DNA of 64,000 bases from an uncultured Shimia sp. (lineage in GTDB: Bacteria; Pseudomonadota; Alphaproteobacteria; Rhodobacterales; Rhodobacteraceae): NCBI GenBank assembly GCA_937897325.1, contig CALCOY010000026.1, forward strand, positions 100,891-164,890. The letters are read 5' to 3'. The position numbers and the translations under genes are program-made. Within the stretch, counting starts at the first letter, position 1. Every line of letters starts with the position of its first letter. Positions 52,875 through 61,003 of this stretch are shown here, piece by piece. Under the pieces are notes generated by a model. That model saw nothing but the letters and a program-made list of their open reading frames with translations, was not told the origin of the DNA and searched no databases.

Positions 52875-53535
52875 AAAGACGCCGCCGAACTTTTCAATCG
52901 CCGTGACAAAGCTGCGCGAGATGATCTTTTCGAGCGAGCTGGGACCTGGCACGGATCATCTGGAAACCGAACTTGCGCAAACGCTCGGGATGTCTCGCAC
53001 ACCCGTGCGCGAAGCGCTGCTGGTGCTCGAGGCACAAGGGCTGCTTACCATGCGCCCGCGTAAAGGTGTTCGTATAAGTCCCCTGTCCCCGGATGATATG
53101 TCCGAGATCTATGATGTACTGACAGAACTGGAGAGCCTTGCCGCAGCCGATGCCGCACGTGCGGGATACAACGCTGATGATCTGAAGGCGCTTACGCAGA
53201 CGATCAGCGATATGGACAAGGCTCTGGCAATTGAGGATCGCGAAGGTTGGGCCCAGGCCGACGACCGCTTTCATCAGGAACTGATGCGCCTCGGCGGCAA
53301 CAGTCGGGCGGCGCGGATTGTCGGCATGATGGCCGATCAGGTCCGCCGCGCGCGGCTTGTCACGCTTTACATGCGGCCGCTTCCCATCAAATCGAATGAG
53401 GATCACACCAAGGTACTCAATGCCATCCGCGAGGGCGACGAAGAAACTGCAAGGCTACTGCACCGGGAACACAGGTTGTCTGCCAAGGAAATGCTGACGA
53501 CCCTTCTGCAACGCCATCGGCTTAACAAGATCTAG
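52858..53535 (+). CDS. GntR family regulator, FCD (FadR-like) subfamily
   Basis: The 225-residue protein has an N-terminal winged helix-turn-helix (LETELAQTLGMSRTPVREAL, about 35-55) and an FCD ligand domain (about 80-215). The metal-binding histidine pattern is visible in DDRFHQELMRLGG and the C-terminal LLHREH. It is the last gene of a three-gene operon and probably represses it through the GTATAC palindrome at 50673-50690. It ends tail to tail with bhcD (4-bp overlap). Confidence 0.88.
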   Translation: MPNQTEKTPPNFSIAVTKLREMIFSSELGPGTDHLETELAQTLGMSRTPVREALLVLEAQGLLTMRPRKGVRISPLSPDDMSEIYDVLTELESLAAADAARAGYNADDLKALTQTISDMDKALAIEDREGWAQADDRFHQELMRLGGNSRAARIVGMMADQVRRARLVTLYMRPLPIKSNEDHTKVLNAIREGDEETARLLHREHRLSAKEMLTTLLQRHRLNKI

Positions 53536-54497
53536 AAGTCGACTTCAATGGCGACCCCTTTCTGAACCGCAAGATCGACGACCGACGAGGCAACTGCCAG
53601 GTCCTGCAGGCCCACACCCGTCCCGTCAAACAGCGTGATTTCATCCTCGCTTGTGCGACCGGGATGATCCCCGTTGATGACGGCACCAATTTCAGTGATA
53701 CCAGCCTTTGTTATCAATCCCTCTGAAATGGCATGTTGCGATTCACCAATGCTGATCGACTGGGCCACTTCGTCAGTGAAGACGGTTGCGCGCCCAAGCA
53801 GTTGCGCCTCAACCTCCTGTTTGCCTTTTGTATCAGTGCCCATGCAAGCCATATGCGTTCCGGGGGTGACATGTTCATCCAGCAGAATGGCTGACTGAGA
53901 CGACGTGATCGAAATGATTACATCCGCTTCCTGTCCCAACTGATCCAGCGGCACGGACTCGAATGGCAGACCCAACTCCGAAGCGCAGTCTTCAAGGCGG
54001 GACAGCATCTCGGGGTGATAATTCCAACCAAACACCTTCTCGAAAGCACGCTGTTCAACGGCCGCACGCATCTGGAACACCGATTGATGCCCTGCGCCAA
54101 TCATCCCCAGAACCTTTGCATCCTGTCGTGCAAGATGCCTGATCGACACGGAGGATGCCGCGGCCGTGCGAAGAGCCGTCAGCAGATTGCCTCCGACCAC
54201 TGCCCGACACTGCCCGGTATCCGCATCAAACAGAAAGACGCTGGATTGGTGGTTGGTCAGTCCCTGGGCCGCGTTGCCGGGCCAGTAGCCGCCGGATTTA
54301 AGCCCAAGCGCCAGGCTGTCCCGATCAAAGCCCGACTTGAAGCCATACAGCGCATCTGCATGGCCTATCGCCTCGCGGATCACAGGGAAGTTGTAAGCTT
54401 TCTGACACGCCATAGCGGCGAACACTTTTTCAACCGCGTCAAAGGCGGCTTCGCGGGACATAAGCCCCGCGATCTCACATTCCGGTACGATAATCAT
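53532..54497 (-). CDS. bhcD: Iminosuccinate reductase BhcD (ornithine cyclodeaminase family)
   Basis: The 321-residue protein is an ornithine cyclodeaminase/mu-crystallin family NAD(P)H enzyme. Its N-terminal dimer domain is followed by the Rossmann region AKVLGMIGAGHQSVFQMRAA (about 125-145). In the bhc locus this family member reduces iminosuccinate to L-aspartate. It is the last gene of the bhcABCD run and begins 5 bp after bhcC. The assignment relies on family plus complete cluster context. ATG 54497 gives the usual N-terminus (MIIVPECEIAGLMSREAAFD). Confidence 0.93.
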   Translation of the reverse strand: MIIVPECEIAGLMSREAAFDAVEKVFAAMACQKAYNFPVIREAIGHADALYGFKSGFDRDSLALGLKSGGYWPGNAAQGLTNHQSSVFLFDADTGQCRAVVGGNLLTALRTAAASSVSIRHLARQDAKVLGMIGAGHQSVFQMRAAVEQRAFEKVFGWNYHPEMLSRLEDCASELGLPFESVPLDQLGQEADVIISITSSQSAILLDEHVTPGTHMACMGTDTKGKQEVEAQLLGRATVFTDEVAQSISIGESQHAISEGLITKAGITEIGAVINGDHPGRTSEDEITLFDGTGVGLQDLAVASSVVDLAVQKGVAIEVDF

Positions 54498-54502
54498 TGG
54501 TG

Positions 54503-55666
54503 TTAGTAGGCTTTTCCACGCGCCGAAATCGGCCAGAGCGTTTCGACCTTGCCGTGGCGCACGCCGACATACCAATCATGCACGTTGCAGGTTGGATCGC
54601 AATGTCCCGGCACAAGCCGCAACTTGTCGTTCACCTTCAAAATGCCATCCGGATCCGCCACAACCCCATGCTCGTCGGAGCATTTGACATACTCCACATC
54701 GTCGCGGCCAAAGATCACCGGCAGACCACTGTCTACCGACTGCGCCTTGAGCCCAGCATCAACGATGGCCTTGTCGGCCTTTGCATGGCTCATAACGCTG
54801 GTGAGAATGAACAATGCATTCTCCCATTCTCCCTGGTCGATCCTTTTGCCATCCTTGTCCAGAATGCGTCCGTAGTCGGCATCCATGAAGGCGTAGGATC
54901 CGCATTGAAGCTCGTTATAGACGCCTGAATTGCTCTCAAAGTAATAGCTGCCGGTGCCGCCGCCTCCGACAATGTCACATTCGATCCCCTCGGATTTCAG
55001 TGTGTCGACGGCGTCCTTCACCATGGCGACTGCAATGTCGATCTTCACCTTGCGTTCGTCATAGCTGTCCATGTGCTGCATCGCGCCCTGATAGGCTTGT
55101 ATCCCTGCGAATTTCAGGCCAGGCGCAGCCTCTATGGATTTGGCGATTTCGACGACTTCGGGCGTCGTTGTCACGCCGCAGCGGCCTGCGCCACAATCGA
55201 TTTCAACAAGGCATTCGACCTGCGTGCCATGCCTTTTCGCCGCCTCGGACAGATCCGCGATATTGGCGATATCATCGACGCAGCAGATCGTGCGTGCGCC
55301 CAGCTTTGGCATCCGCGCCAAGCGGTCGATCTTGGCCGGATCGCGCACCTGATTTGAGACCAGAACATCCTTGATGCCGCCTCGGGCAAAAACCTCTGCC
55401 TCGCTCACCTTTTGGCAACAGACGCCGCAGGCCCCACCCAATTCGACCTGCAACTTCGCCACCTCGACAGACTTGTGCATTTTCCCGTGGACCCGATGCC
55501 GCATGCCGTGGGCCGCAGCATAGTCGCCCATCTTCTTGATGTTCCGCTCAAGCGCATCAAGGTCCAGAACCAAAGCAGGTGTCTGCACATCCGAGGCTGC
55601 CATGCCCGGCAGCGCCGGCACGTCATATCCCACTTCAAGCTGGTCGAATTTCGTCGGTGCATTCAT
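54503..55666 (-). CDS. bhcC: beta-Hydroxyaspartate aldolase BhcC
   Basis: The 387-residue protein is a fold-type III PLP enzyme of the D-threonine aldolase branch. The PLP lysine lies in RVHGKMHKSVEVAKLQ (K62), and the metal-binding His/Cys pair in GHCDPTCNVHDWY at the C-terminus. In the beta-hydroxyaspartate cycle it condenses glyoxylate with glycine to (2R,3S)-beta-hydroxyaspartate. GAGGAG precedes the ATG, and bhcB ends 12 bp upstream. Confidence 0.95.
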   Translation of the reverse strand: MNAPTKFDQLEVGYDVPALPGMAASDVQTPALVLDLDALERNIKKMGDYAAAHGMRHRVHGKMHKSVEVAKLQVELGGACGVCCQKVSEAEVFARGGIKDVLVSNQVRDPAKIDRLARMPKLGARTICCVDDIANIADLSEAAKRHGTQVECLVEIDCGAGRCGVTTTPEVVEIAKSIEAAPGLKFAGIQAYQGAMQHMDSYDERKVKIDIAVAMVKDAVDTLKSEGIECDIVGGGGTGSYYFESNSGVYNELQCGSYAFMDADYGRILDKDGKRIDQGEWENALFILTSVMSHAKADKAIVDAGLKAQSVDSGLPVIFGRDDVEYVKCSDEHGVVADPDGILKVNDKLRLVPGHCDPTCNVHDWYVGVRHGKVETLWPISARGKAY

Positions 55667-55678
55667 GTCAAAATCTCC

Positions 55679-56647
55679 TCACTTGATCCATGGCAGGGTG
55701 TCTAGATCGACATTGCCACCGGTAATTATCACGCCCACGCGTTTGCCCGCGAAGCGTTCCTTGTTCTTTAGAATTGTGGCCAGCGGCACCGCACAACTTG
55801 CCTCGATCACGATCTTCATGCGCTTCCACGTCAACTTCATCGCATCAACGATCTCGTCCTCGCTTGCGGTCAGGATGTCGGTCACATGGTTCGAAACAAA
55901 GTGCCAGGTCAGATCCTTAAGCGGTACCTTGAGGCCATCCGCGATGGTTTCCGGCGCATCGTCAGCGATGATATGCCCTTCCTTGAAGCTGCGATAGGCA
56001 TCATCCGCCTGCTCAGGCTCTGCCGCAATGATCTGCACTTCGGGGGCAAGATGCGACAAAGTCAGACAGGTGCCAGAGATCATGCCACCGCCCCCGATTG
56101 GGGCAACCATGATGTCGACGCCGCCCGTCTGCTCCATGAATTCGCGGCTGCACGTGCCTTGCCCCGCTATCACGCGCGGATCGTTATATGGATGAACAAA
56201 CTCCGCGCCTGTTTCGGCCTCGACCTTTGAGAAAGTCTTCTCCCTGCTGGTTGTGGAGGGTTCGCATTCCGTGATGATCCCGCCATATCCGCGCACCGCA
56301 TCTTTCTTGGCTTGAGGCGCGGTGCGGGGCATTACGACATGACACGGGATGCCACGCCGCCCCGCAGCGTAGGAGAGTGACAGCGCGTGGTTGCCGGACG
56401 AATGCGTTGCAACACCATTTTGCGCCATCTCTTCCGACAGGCCAAAGACGGCGTTGCTGGCTCCGCGCACCTTGAATGCTCCGGCCTTCTGGAAGTTCTC
56501 GCATTTGAAAAACAGCTCAGCACCGACGAATTCATTGAGATAGCTTGAGGTCAGAACAGGTGTACGATGAATGTAAGGCGCGATCCTTTCATGTGCGGCC
56601 AGCACATCGTCAAAAGTCGGGATGTATTCGGGAATCACGTCTTTCAT
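55679..56647 (-). CDS. bhcB: beta-Hydroxyaspartate dehydratase BhcB
   Basis: The 322-residue protein is a fold-type II PLP enzyme of the threonine/serine dehydratase-racemase family. The Schiff-base lysine is K59 in FQKAGAFKVRGASNA, and the phosphate-binding loop is PIGGGGMISG (about 185). It dehydrates beta-hydroxyaspartate to iminosuccinate. Its ATG shares one base with the bhcA stop (TGATG), so translation is coupled. Confidence 0.94.
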   Translation of the reverse strand: MKDVIPEYIPTFDDVLAAHERIAPYIHRTPVLTSSYLNEFVGAELFFKCENFQKAGAFKVRGASNAVFGLSEEMAQNGVATHSSGNHALSLSYAAGRRGIPCHVVMPRTAPQAKKDAVRGYGGIITECEPSTTSREKTFSKVEAETGAEFVHPYNDPRVIAGQGTCSREFMEQTGGVDIMVAPIGGGGMISGTCLTLSHLAPEVQIIAAEPEQADDAYRSFKEGHIIADDAPETIADGLKVPLKDLTWHFVSNHVTDILTASEDEIVDAMKLTWKRMKIVIEASCAVPLATILKNKERFAGKRVGVIITGGNVDLDTLPWIK

Positions 56648-57837
56648 CACGCGGCCTTTCTGAGTTGAGCGGGCTGCGCCATCCGGTAATATTCTTGCGC
56701 CGCTGCCACGCCAGAACCCAATCGGACGTCAAGCCCCAGATCAGCCATGCACATTTCCGCCGTGGCGATGCCAGACAGTGTCATGACATCCGTCAAGGAC
56801 CCAAGATGACCGATCCGAAACACCTTGCCAGCGACCTGTCCAAGCCCTGCGCCAAACGCGACGCCATACTTTTCCGCCGCGTGGCGAACGATCTGGTTGG
56901 CATCAAACCCGTCTGGCGTCCGAATGGCGCTGACAGTGTTTGAGTAAACTCTTTCATCAACTGCACAAAGTGAGAGGTCCCAGGCTTGCACCGCCGCCCG
57001 CACACCTTCCGCGATGCGTTGATGACGCGCAAAGACGTTCTCAAGCCCCTCGGCCAACAGCATGTCGCAGGCCTGCTTCAGACCGTTCATCAAACCGACC
57101 GCAGGCGTATAGGGATAGGCATCGACCGCATAGCCACTAGACATGTCGTTTATATCAAAAAATGTCCGGGGCAGTGCTGCGTGACGTGAAGCCGACATTG
57201 CCTTCTCACTGAATCCCAGAATGGCAAGTCCCGCTGGCAGCATGAAGCCCTTTTGTGATCCTGTCACCGCGATATCTATGCGCCATTCATCAAACCGAAA
57301 ATCCATCGACCCGATGGAACTGACCCCGTCGATCAACAAAAGCGCGGGGTGATCTGCCGCATCCATCGCACGACGAATTGCACCCATGTCGGATGCGACG
57401 CCTGTTGCTGTCTCGTTATGCGTTGCGAGCACTGCCTTGATTTGATGCGCAGTGTCCGTCACAAGGATTTCCTCAAACCGATCAGCTGGGATGCCCTCAC
57501 CCCAAGCTACGTCGACAACAATGACATCCAAACCGTGGCGCTGGCACATGTCGATCCAGCGATCGCTGAAAACACCATTGCGGGCAGCAAGCACCCGGTC
57601 ACCAGCAGACAATGTGTTGGTGATCGCCGTTTCCCAACCACCCGTACCCGTCGCCGGGAAAATGAAGGTCTCGGCATCGGCGCTTTTCATGATCTGTCGG
57701 ACGCCCTCACGCGCAGGATGGAGGATGTCTGCAAACGCAGCAGAGCGGTGATCCATCGTCGGCAAGTCACATGCTTTGCGCAGCGCTTCGGGAATGTTGG
57801 TCGGGCCGGGAATGAAAACGGGGTTTTGAAAGCTCAC
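56647..57837 (-). CDS. bhcA: Aspartate-glyoxylate aminotransferase BhcA
   Basis: The 396-residue protein is a class V (serine-glyoxylate type) PLP aminotransferase: FIPGPTNIPEALRKA at the N-terminus, FPATGTGGWETAI (about 60-72), and the PLP lysine K196 in AVTGSQKGFMLPAGLA. It transfers the amino group of aspartate to glyoxylate, giving oxaloacetate and glycine, and so closes the cycle. GTG 57837, preceded by GGAGAGGAGACC, gives the family length. It is the first gene of the cluster. Confidence 0.95.
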   Translation of the reverse strand: MSFQNPVFIPGPTNIPEALRKACDLPTMDHRSAAFADILHPAREGVRQIMKSADAETFIFPATGTGGWETAITNTLSAGDRVLAARNGVFSDRWIDMCQRHGLDVIVVDVAWGEGIPADRFEEILVTDTAHQIKAVLATHNETATGVASDMGAIRRAMDAADHPALLLIDGVSSIGSMDFRFDEWRIDIAVTGSQKGFMLPAGLAILGFSEKAMSASRHAALPRTFFDINDMSSGYAVDAYPYTPAVGLMNGLKQACDMLLAEGLENVFARHQRIAEGVRAAVQAWDLSLCAVDERVYSNTVSAIRTPDGFDANQIVRHAAEKYGVAFGAGLGQVAGKVFRIGHLGSLTDVMTLSGIATAEMCMADLGLDVRLGSGVAAAQEYYRMAQPAQLRKAA

Positions 57838-57889
57838 GACGGTCTCCTCTCCGATTTTCTTTAGGGTAAGGGGCCCTTTAAGCAGCTGC

Positions 57890-57963
57890 AATTTTTTCGA
57901 AATAGTTTTTCAATTTTTTCTGTCAGAGGAAAATATAAGCAAAAACAACGTATTGATTTTTTC
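57890..57963. promoter_or_regulatory. bhcA/bhcR intergenic region with three RATTTTTTC repeats
   Basis: The 165-bp divergent gap (57838-58002) is AT-rich compared with its surroundings. AATTTTTTC at 57890-57898 and 57912-57920 and GATTTTTTC at 57955-57963 are direct repeats spaced 22 and 43 bp, close to two and four helical turns. They are candidate sites for the IclR-type regulator BhcR. A short palindrome AAGGGGCCCTT lies at 57868-57878 near the bhcA start. Confidence 0.45.
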
Positions 57964-58002
57964 ACATCGCGTATCACTTTTTCAGATTAGACGGAGGCCA
58001 CC

Positions 58003-58854
58003 ATGGCGAAGCCAACAGAATCGCAGTTGCAGGATGATCGGCGCGCTAGGGGACGTCCGCGCGATTGGTCAGACAAAACAGCACAGAACACGATAAAGTC
58101 TCTTGACCGCGCGATGGTCGTTTTTGAGCGGCTCAGCGAGATTGGCAGCGCAACATTGTCGGAACTGGCCTCCGACATGGATCAAGCTCCGGCCAGTATC
58201 TATCGCGTCCTCGTCACGCTTGAAGGACGCGGATTGGTCGATTTCGATGAGGCAGGTCAAACCTGGCATGTCGGGGCACGGGCCTTTTTGATCGGCGCAC
58301 GCTTCTTGCGGCGCACCAGCCTTGTGGAACGGGCACGCCCGATCCTTCGCAATCTGATGGAAACCACTGGGGAGACCGCAAATCTAGGCATTGAGCGTGA
58401 CGGGCGTGTTATCTTTGTCAGCCAGGTTGAGACGCATTCCAGCATCCGTGCCTTTTTTCCGCCTGGCACCGCCGCGCCGCTCCATTCATCCGGTATAGGC
58501 AAGGCGCTTTTGGCCGAGATGACCGAAACGGCCCGCACCCGTGTTTTGGGCCCCGGCCCTTTTGAGCGCTTCACACCCAGCACGATTTGTGAACCCGACA
58601 GCCTGGAACAGGATCTGGCCGCAGCAAAAGAACGGGGTTTCAGCTTGGATGCGGAAGAACGGAACTTGGGCATGCGATGTATCGCTGCCCCGATATTTGA
58701 TCTGAACGGTGAGGTGGTTGGCGGCATCTCGGTGTCCGGTCCGACCAGCCGGATCGAGGATGCCGTCATTCCACGATTGGCCGAGGCCGTCCGCAAGGCC
58801 GCGCGCGACGTGTCTGAAGGGATGGGCCACGACCCCCTGCAGACTGGAAGATGA
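58003..58854 (+). CDS. bhcR: IclR family regulator BhcR
   Basis: The 283-residue protein has an IclR-type winged helix-turn-helix (about 35-80: LSELASDMDQAPASIYRVLV) and an effector domain (about 95-270) with GIGKALLAEM and GMRCIAAPIFDLNGEVVGGI. It is divergent from bhcA. In the characterised bhc clusters BhcR binds glyoxylate and controls the bhc operon. The same role is inferred here. The start ATG follows ACGGAGG. Confidence 0.93.
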   Translation: MAKPTESQLQDDRRARGRPRDWSDKTAQNTIKSLDRAMVVFERLSEIGSATLSELASDMDQAPASIYRVLVTLEGRGLVDFDEAGQTWHVGARAFLIGARFLRRTSLVERARPILRNLMETTGETANLGIERDGRVIFVSQVETHSSIRAFFPPGTAAPLHSSGIGKALLAEMTETARTRVLGPGPFERFTPSTICEPDSLEQDLAAAKERGFSLDAEERNLGMRCIAAPIFDLNGEVVGGISVSGPTSRIEDAVIPRLAEAVRKAARDVSEGMGHDPLQTGR

Positions 58855-58895
58855 CTGGATCAGGGCCTATCTCAACGCCAAAGCAGTAAGAGAGC

Positions 58896-59630
58896 ATGAT
58901 GCCAGGACCACAGCCCCAAACAGCGATCATTGTCAGCCACGGTCAACCTTCAGAACCTGAGGTCGCAGAGGCCGAACTGGCAGAGGTCTGCGCCGCGCTG
59001 CGCTTGCACATGCCGGATTGGTCCGTCTTGGGCGCGACACTTGCAGCACCAGACGCTTTGAAAAACGCCATGGATCAAGCAGGATCCGCTCCTCTGATTT
59101 ACCCGCTTTTCATGACAGATGGGTGGTTCACGAAAACGGCCTTGCCCAAACGTTTGCACAACCCAAATGCGCGCATCCTGGCTCCGCTTGGGGTGGACCC
59201 TGCTTTGGTGTTGCTCGCCACAAAATTGTTGACGACGGAATTGTCGCGCGCTGGCTGGTCAGCGGACGAAACCACGCTGATCGTTGCGGGCCATGGGTCG
59301 GGTCGCAGCCCGAATTCGGCGCGCGATACGGATAGCTTCGCCAATGCCGTTCAAGATCGGCTCGCATTCAAAGAGCTGCGCCTTGGGTTCGTGGAAGAGA
59401 CCCCTTTTCTGGCCGATGCCATGCAAGAGGCAGGTCCCAAATCCATTTGCCTGCCCTTCTTTGCCGCGCGTCGCGGACATGTTCTCGACGACATACCAGA
59501 GGCGATGAAAAAGGCTGATTTCCAGGGGCTGCGACTGGACCCGATCGGTCTGCACTTGGACGTCATTCCGTTGATCGCCGAAGCAATCAGATCGGCACAA
59601 CACCGGGCCACGCAGTCGAACGTTGCCTAA
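58896..59630 (+). CDS. CbiX/sirohydrochlorin chelatase-like two-domain protein
   Basis: The 244-residue protein holds two CbiX-type half domains. The first opens AIIVSHGQPSEPEVAEAELA with the active-site His. The second starts near residue 127 with TTLIVAGHGSGRSPNSARDT and contains LPFFAARRGHVLDDIPEAMK. The fold suggests metal insertion into a tetrapyrrole or a related role. No cobalamin or sirohaem gene is adjacent, so the function is open. It follows bhcR by 41 bp and may be co-transcribed. Its stop overlaps the convergent ribokinase gene by 4 bp. Confidence 0.82.
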   Translation: MMPGPQPQTAIIVSHGQPSEPEVAEAELAEVCAALRLHMPDWSVLGATLAAPDALKNAMDQAGSAPLIYPLFMTDGWFTKTALPKRLHNPNARILAPLGVDPALVLLATKLLTTELSRAGWSADETTLIVAGHGSGRSPNSARDTDSFANAVQDRLAFKELRLGFVEETPFLADAMQEAGPKSICLPFFAARRGHVLDDIPEAMKKADFQGLRLDPIGLHLDVIPLIAEAIRSAQHRATQSNVA

Positions 59631-60538
59631 CCTACGGCCAGAAGCGCGTCGACCTCCAACCGAGAAGGCATTGCGGGCGCCGTTCCCGCCCGGGTGACCG
59701 AGATACTCGCCGTGGCGCAACCGAAACGTACAGCATCTTCGGGCGACATGCCCTCCGACAACGCGGTTGCGAAACCGCCGTTGAACGCGTCGCCCGCACC
59801 CGTTGTTTCGACCACAGCACCTGCCGAAAAGGCTGGAACAAGGCCATGGCCTGCAAGATACGCGCCGCGCTCCCCAAGGGTGATAATCGGCGTTGCGACA
59901 CCCAGATCCTGCAGCGCAACGCAAGCACGTGCGGCCTCGTCAGCCGTTTCGACAGCATGGCCTGTCAGCGCTTCGGTCTCGGTCTCATTTGGGGTCACAT
60001 AATCACAAAGGGCCAGCATACCGTTTGGCAGATCCGCCGCTGGAGCAGGGTTCAGGATCGTCGTGACCCCTGCGTCCCGCGCAATCTCAAGACCCCGCAT
60101 GGCCGCTTCCATCGGCTGTTCAAGTTGGGTGATAAAAATGTCCGCGCCACGAACCAGGTCTGCGCGTGCCTCGATGTCTGTCACGGAAATCAGCGCCGCC
60201 GCCCCTGGTGAGATGATGATGGCATTGTCCCCGGTCGCTTCCTCAAGAAAAATGAAGGCAGCACCGGTATAGCTGTCCTTCACCTGGTCGACATGCGGGA
60301 TGACGCCAGCCTTTTCCCAGGTTGAAAGCGCCATCTGGCCGAAATCATCTTGTCCGAGTTTTGAGATCATGTGCGTCTCGGCACCGGCACGCGCCGCAGC
60401 AACCGCCTGGTTTGAGCCCTTGCCCCCCGGTCCCAGTGAAAAGGACCTGCCAAGAACCGTCTCGCCCATCCGCGGCATTCGCCCGGCTCGGTAAGCGGTG
60501 TCGGCGACAAACACACCCAGAATGACGACCTTGCCCAT
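59627..60538 (-). CDS. rbsK: Ribokinase-family sugar kinase
   Basis: The 303-residue PfkB-family kinase has LGPGGKGSNQAVAAARAGAE (about 36-55), ETTGAGDAFNGGFATALSEG (catalytic Asp, about 247-266), and ILNPAPAADLP as in ribokinases. It phosphorylates ribose or a related pentose. It follows an RbsD/FucU gene by 3 bp and an ABC ATPase gene further up, making a sugar-uptake operon. Confidence 0.88.
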   Translation of the reverse strand: MGKVVILGVFVADTAYRAGRMPRMGETVLGRSFSLGPGGKGSNQAVAAARAGAETHMISKLGQDDFGQMALSTWEKAGVIPHVDQVKDSYTGAAFIFLEEATGDNAIIISPGAAALISVTDIEARADLVRGADIFITQLEQPMEAAMRGLEIARDAGVTTILNPAPAADLPNGMLALCDYVTPNETETEALTGHAVETADEAARACVALQDLGVATPIITLGERGAYLAGHGLVPAFSAGAVVETTGAGDAFNGGFATALSEGMSPEDAVRFGCATASISVTRAGTAPAMPSRLEVDALLAVG

Positions 60539-60541
60539 CGC

Positions 60542-60991
60542 TCAACCCTCGTCGGGGGGGATCACCCCTTTGCGCAAAGCAAAGCAGCCGTAAAATCGCC
60601 GTTCACCCGTTTGGATGACCGCGTAAGCCTTTCGCGCGCGATCATAGAAAGCAAAGCGCTCAATCGGCATGACAGGGTTTGGCCCGCCAACCGCGCTGAC
60701 TTCGGCCTGGAATTCCTCCATGACCGGAAGGATCGTGTCGGGTTCATCGACAACCTCCATCCGCGCAGCGGCATCATCAACAAATGTATCAATCGGAAAG
60801 ATCGACAACACCGCCCGCACGACGTCTGCTGCAGGCCTGTCGATCCGCAGGAGTTCGCCCAATGTGGTGTCGCGCGCAACACTGTCGGACGGAAAATTCG
60901 TGTCCGCGATGATCAGATCGTCACCGTGCCCCATCGCCCGCAGCGTATACAGGACGTCGGCATTCAGGATTGGGTCAATGCCCATCAACAT
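60542..60991 (-). CDS. RbsD/FucU family sugar mutarotase
   Basis: The 149-residue protein matches the RbsD/FucU fold: GIDPILNADVLYTLRAMGHG (catalytic His), DDLIIADTNFPSDS, and a C-terminal FYDRARKAYAVIQTGERRFY. It interconverts sugar anomers for the kinase. FucU-like features and ribokinase pairing leave fucose, ribose or another sugar open. AAGGAGACCTGAC precedes ATG 60991. Confidence 0.88.
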   Translation of the reverse strand: MLMGIDPILNADVLYTLRAMGHGDDLIIADTNFPSDSVARDTTLGELLRIDRPAADVVRAVLSIFPIDTFVDDAAARMEVVDEPDTILPVMEEFQAEVSAVGGPNPVMPIERFAFYDRARKAYAVIQTGERRFYGCFALRKGVIPPDEG

Positions 60992-61003
60992 GTCAGGTCT
61001 CCT

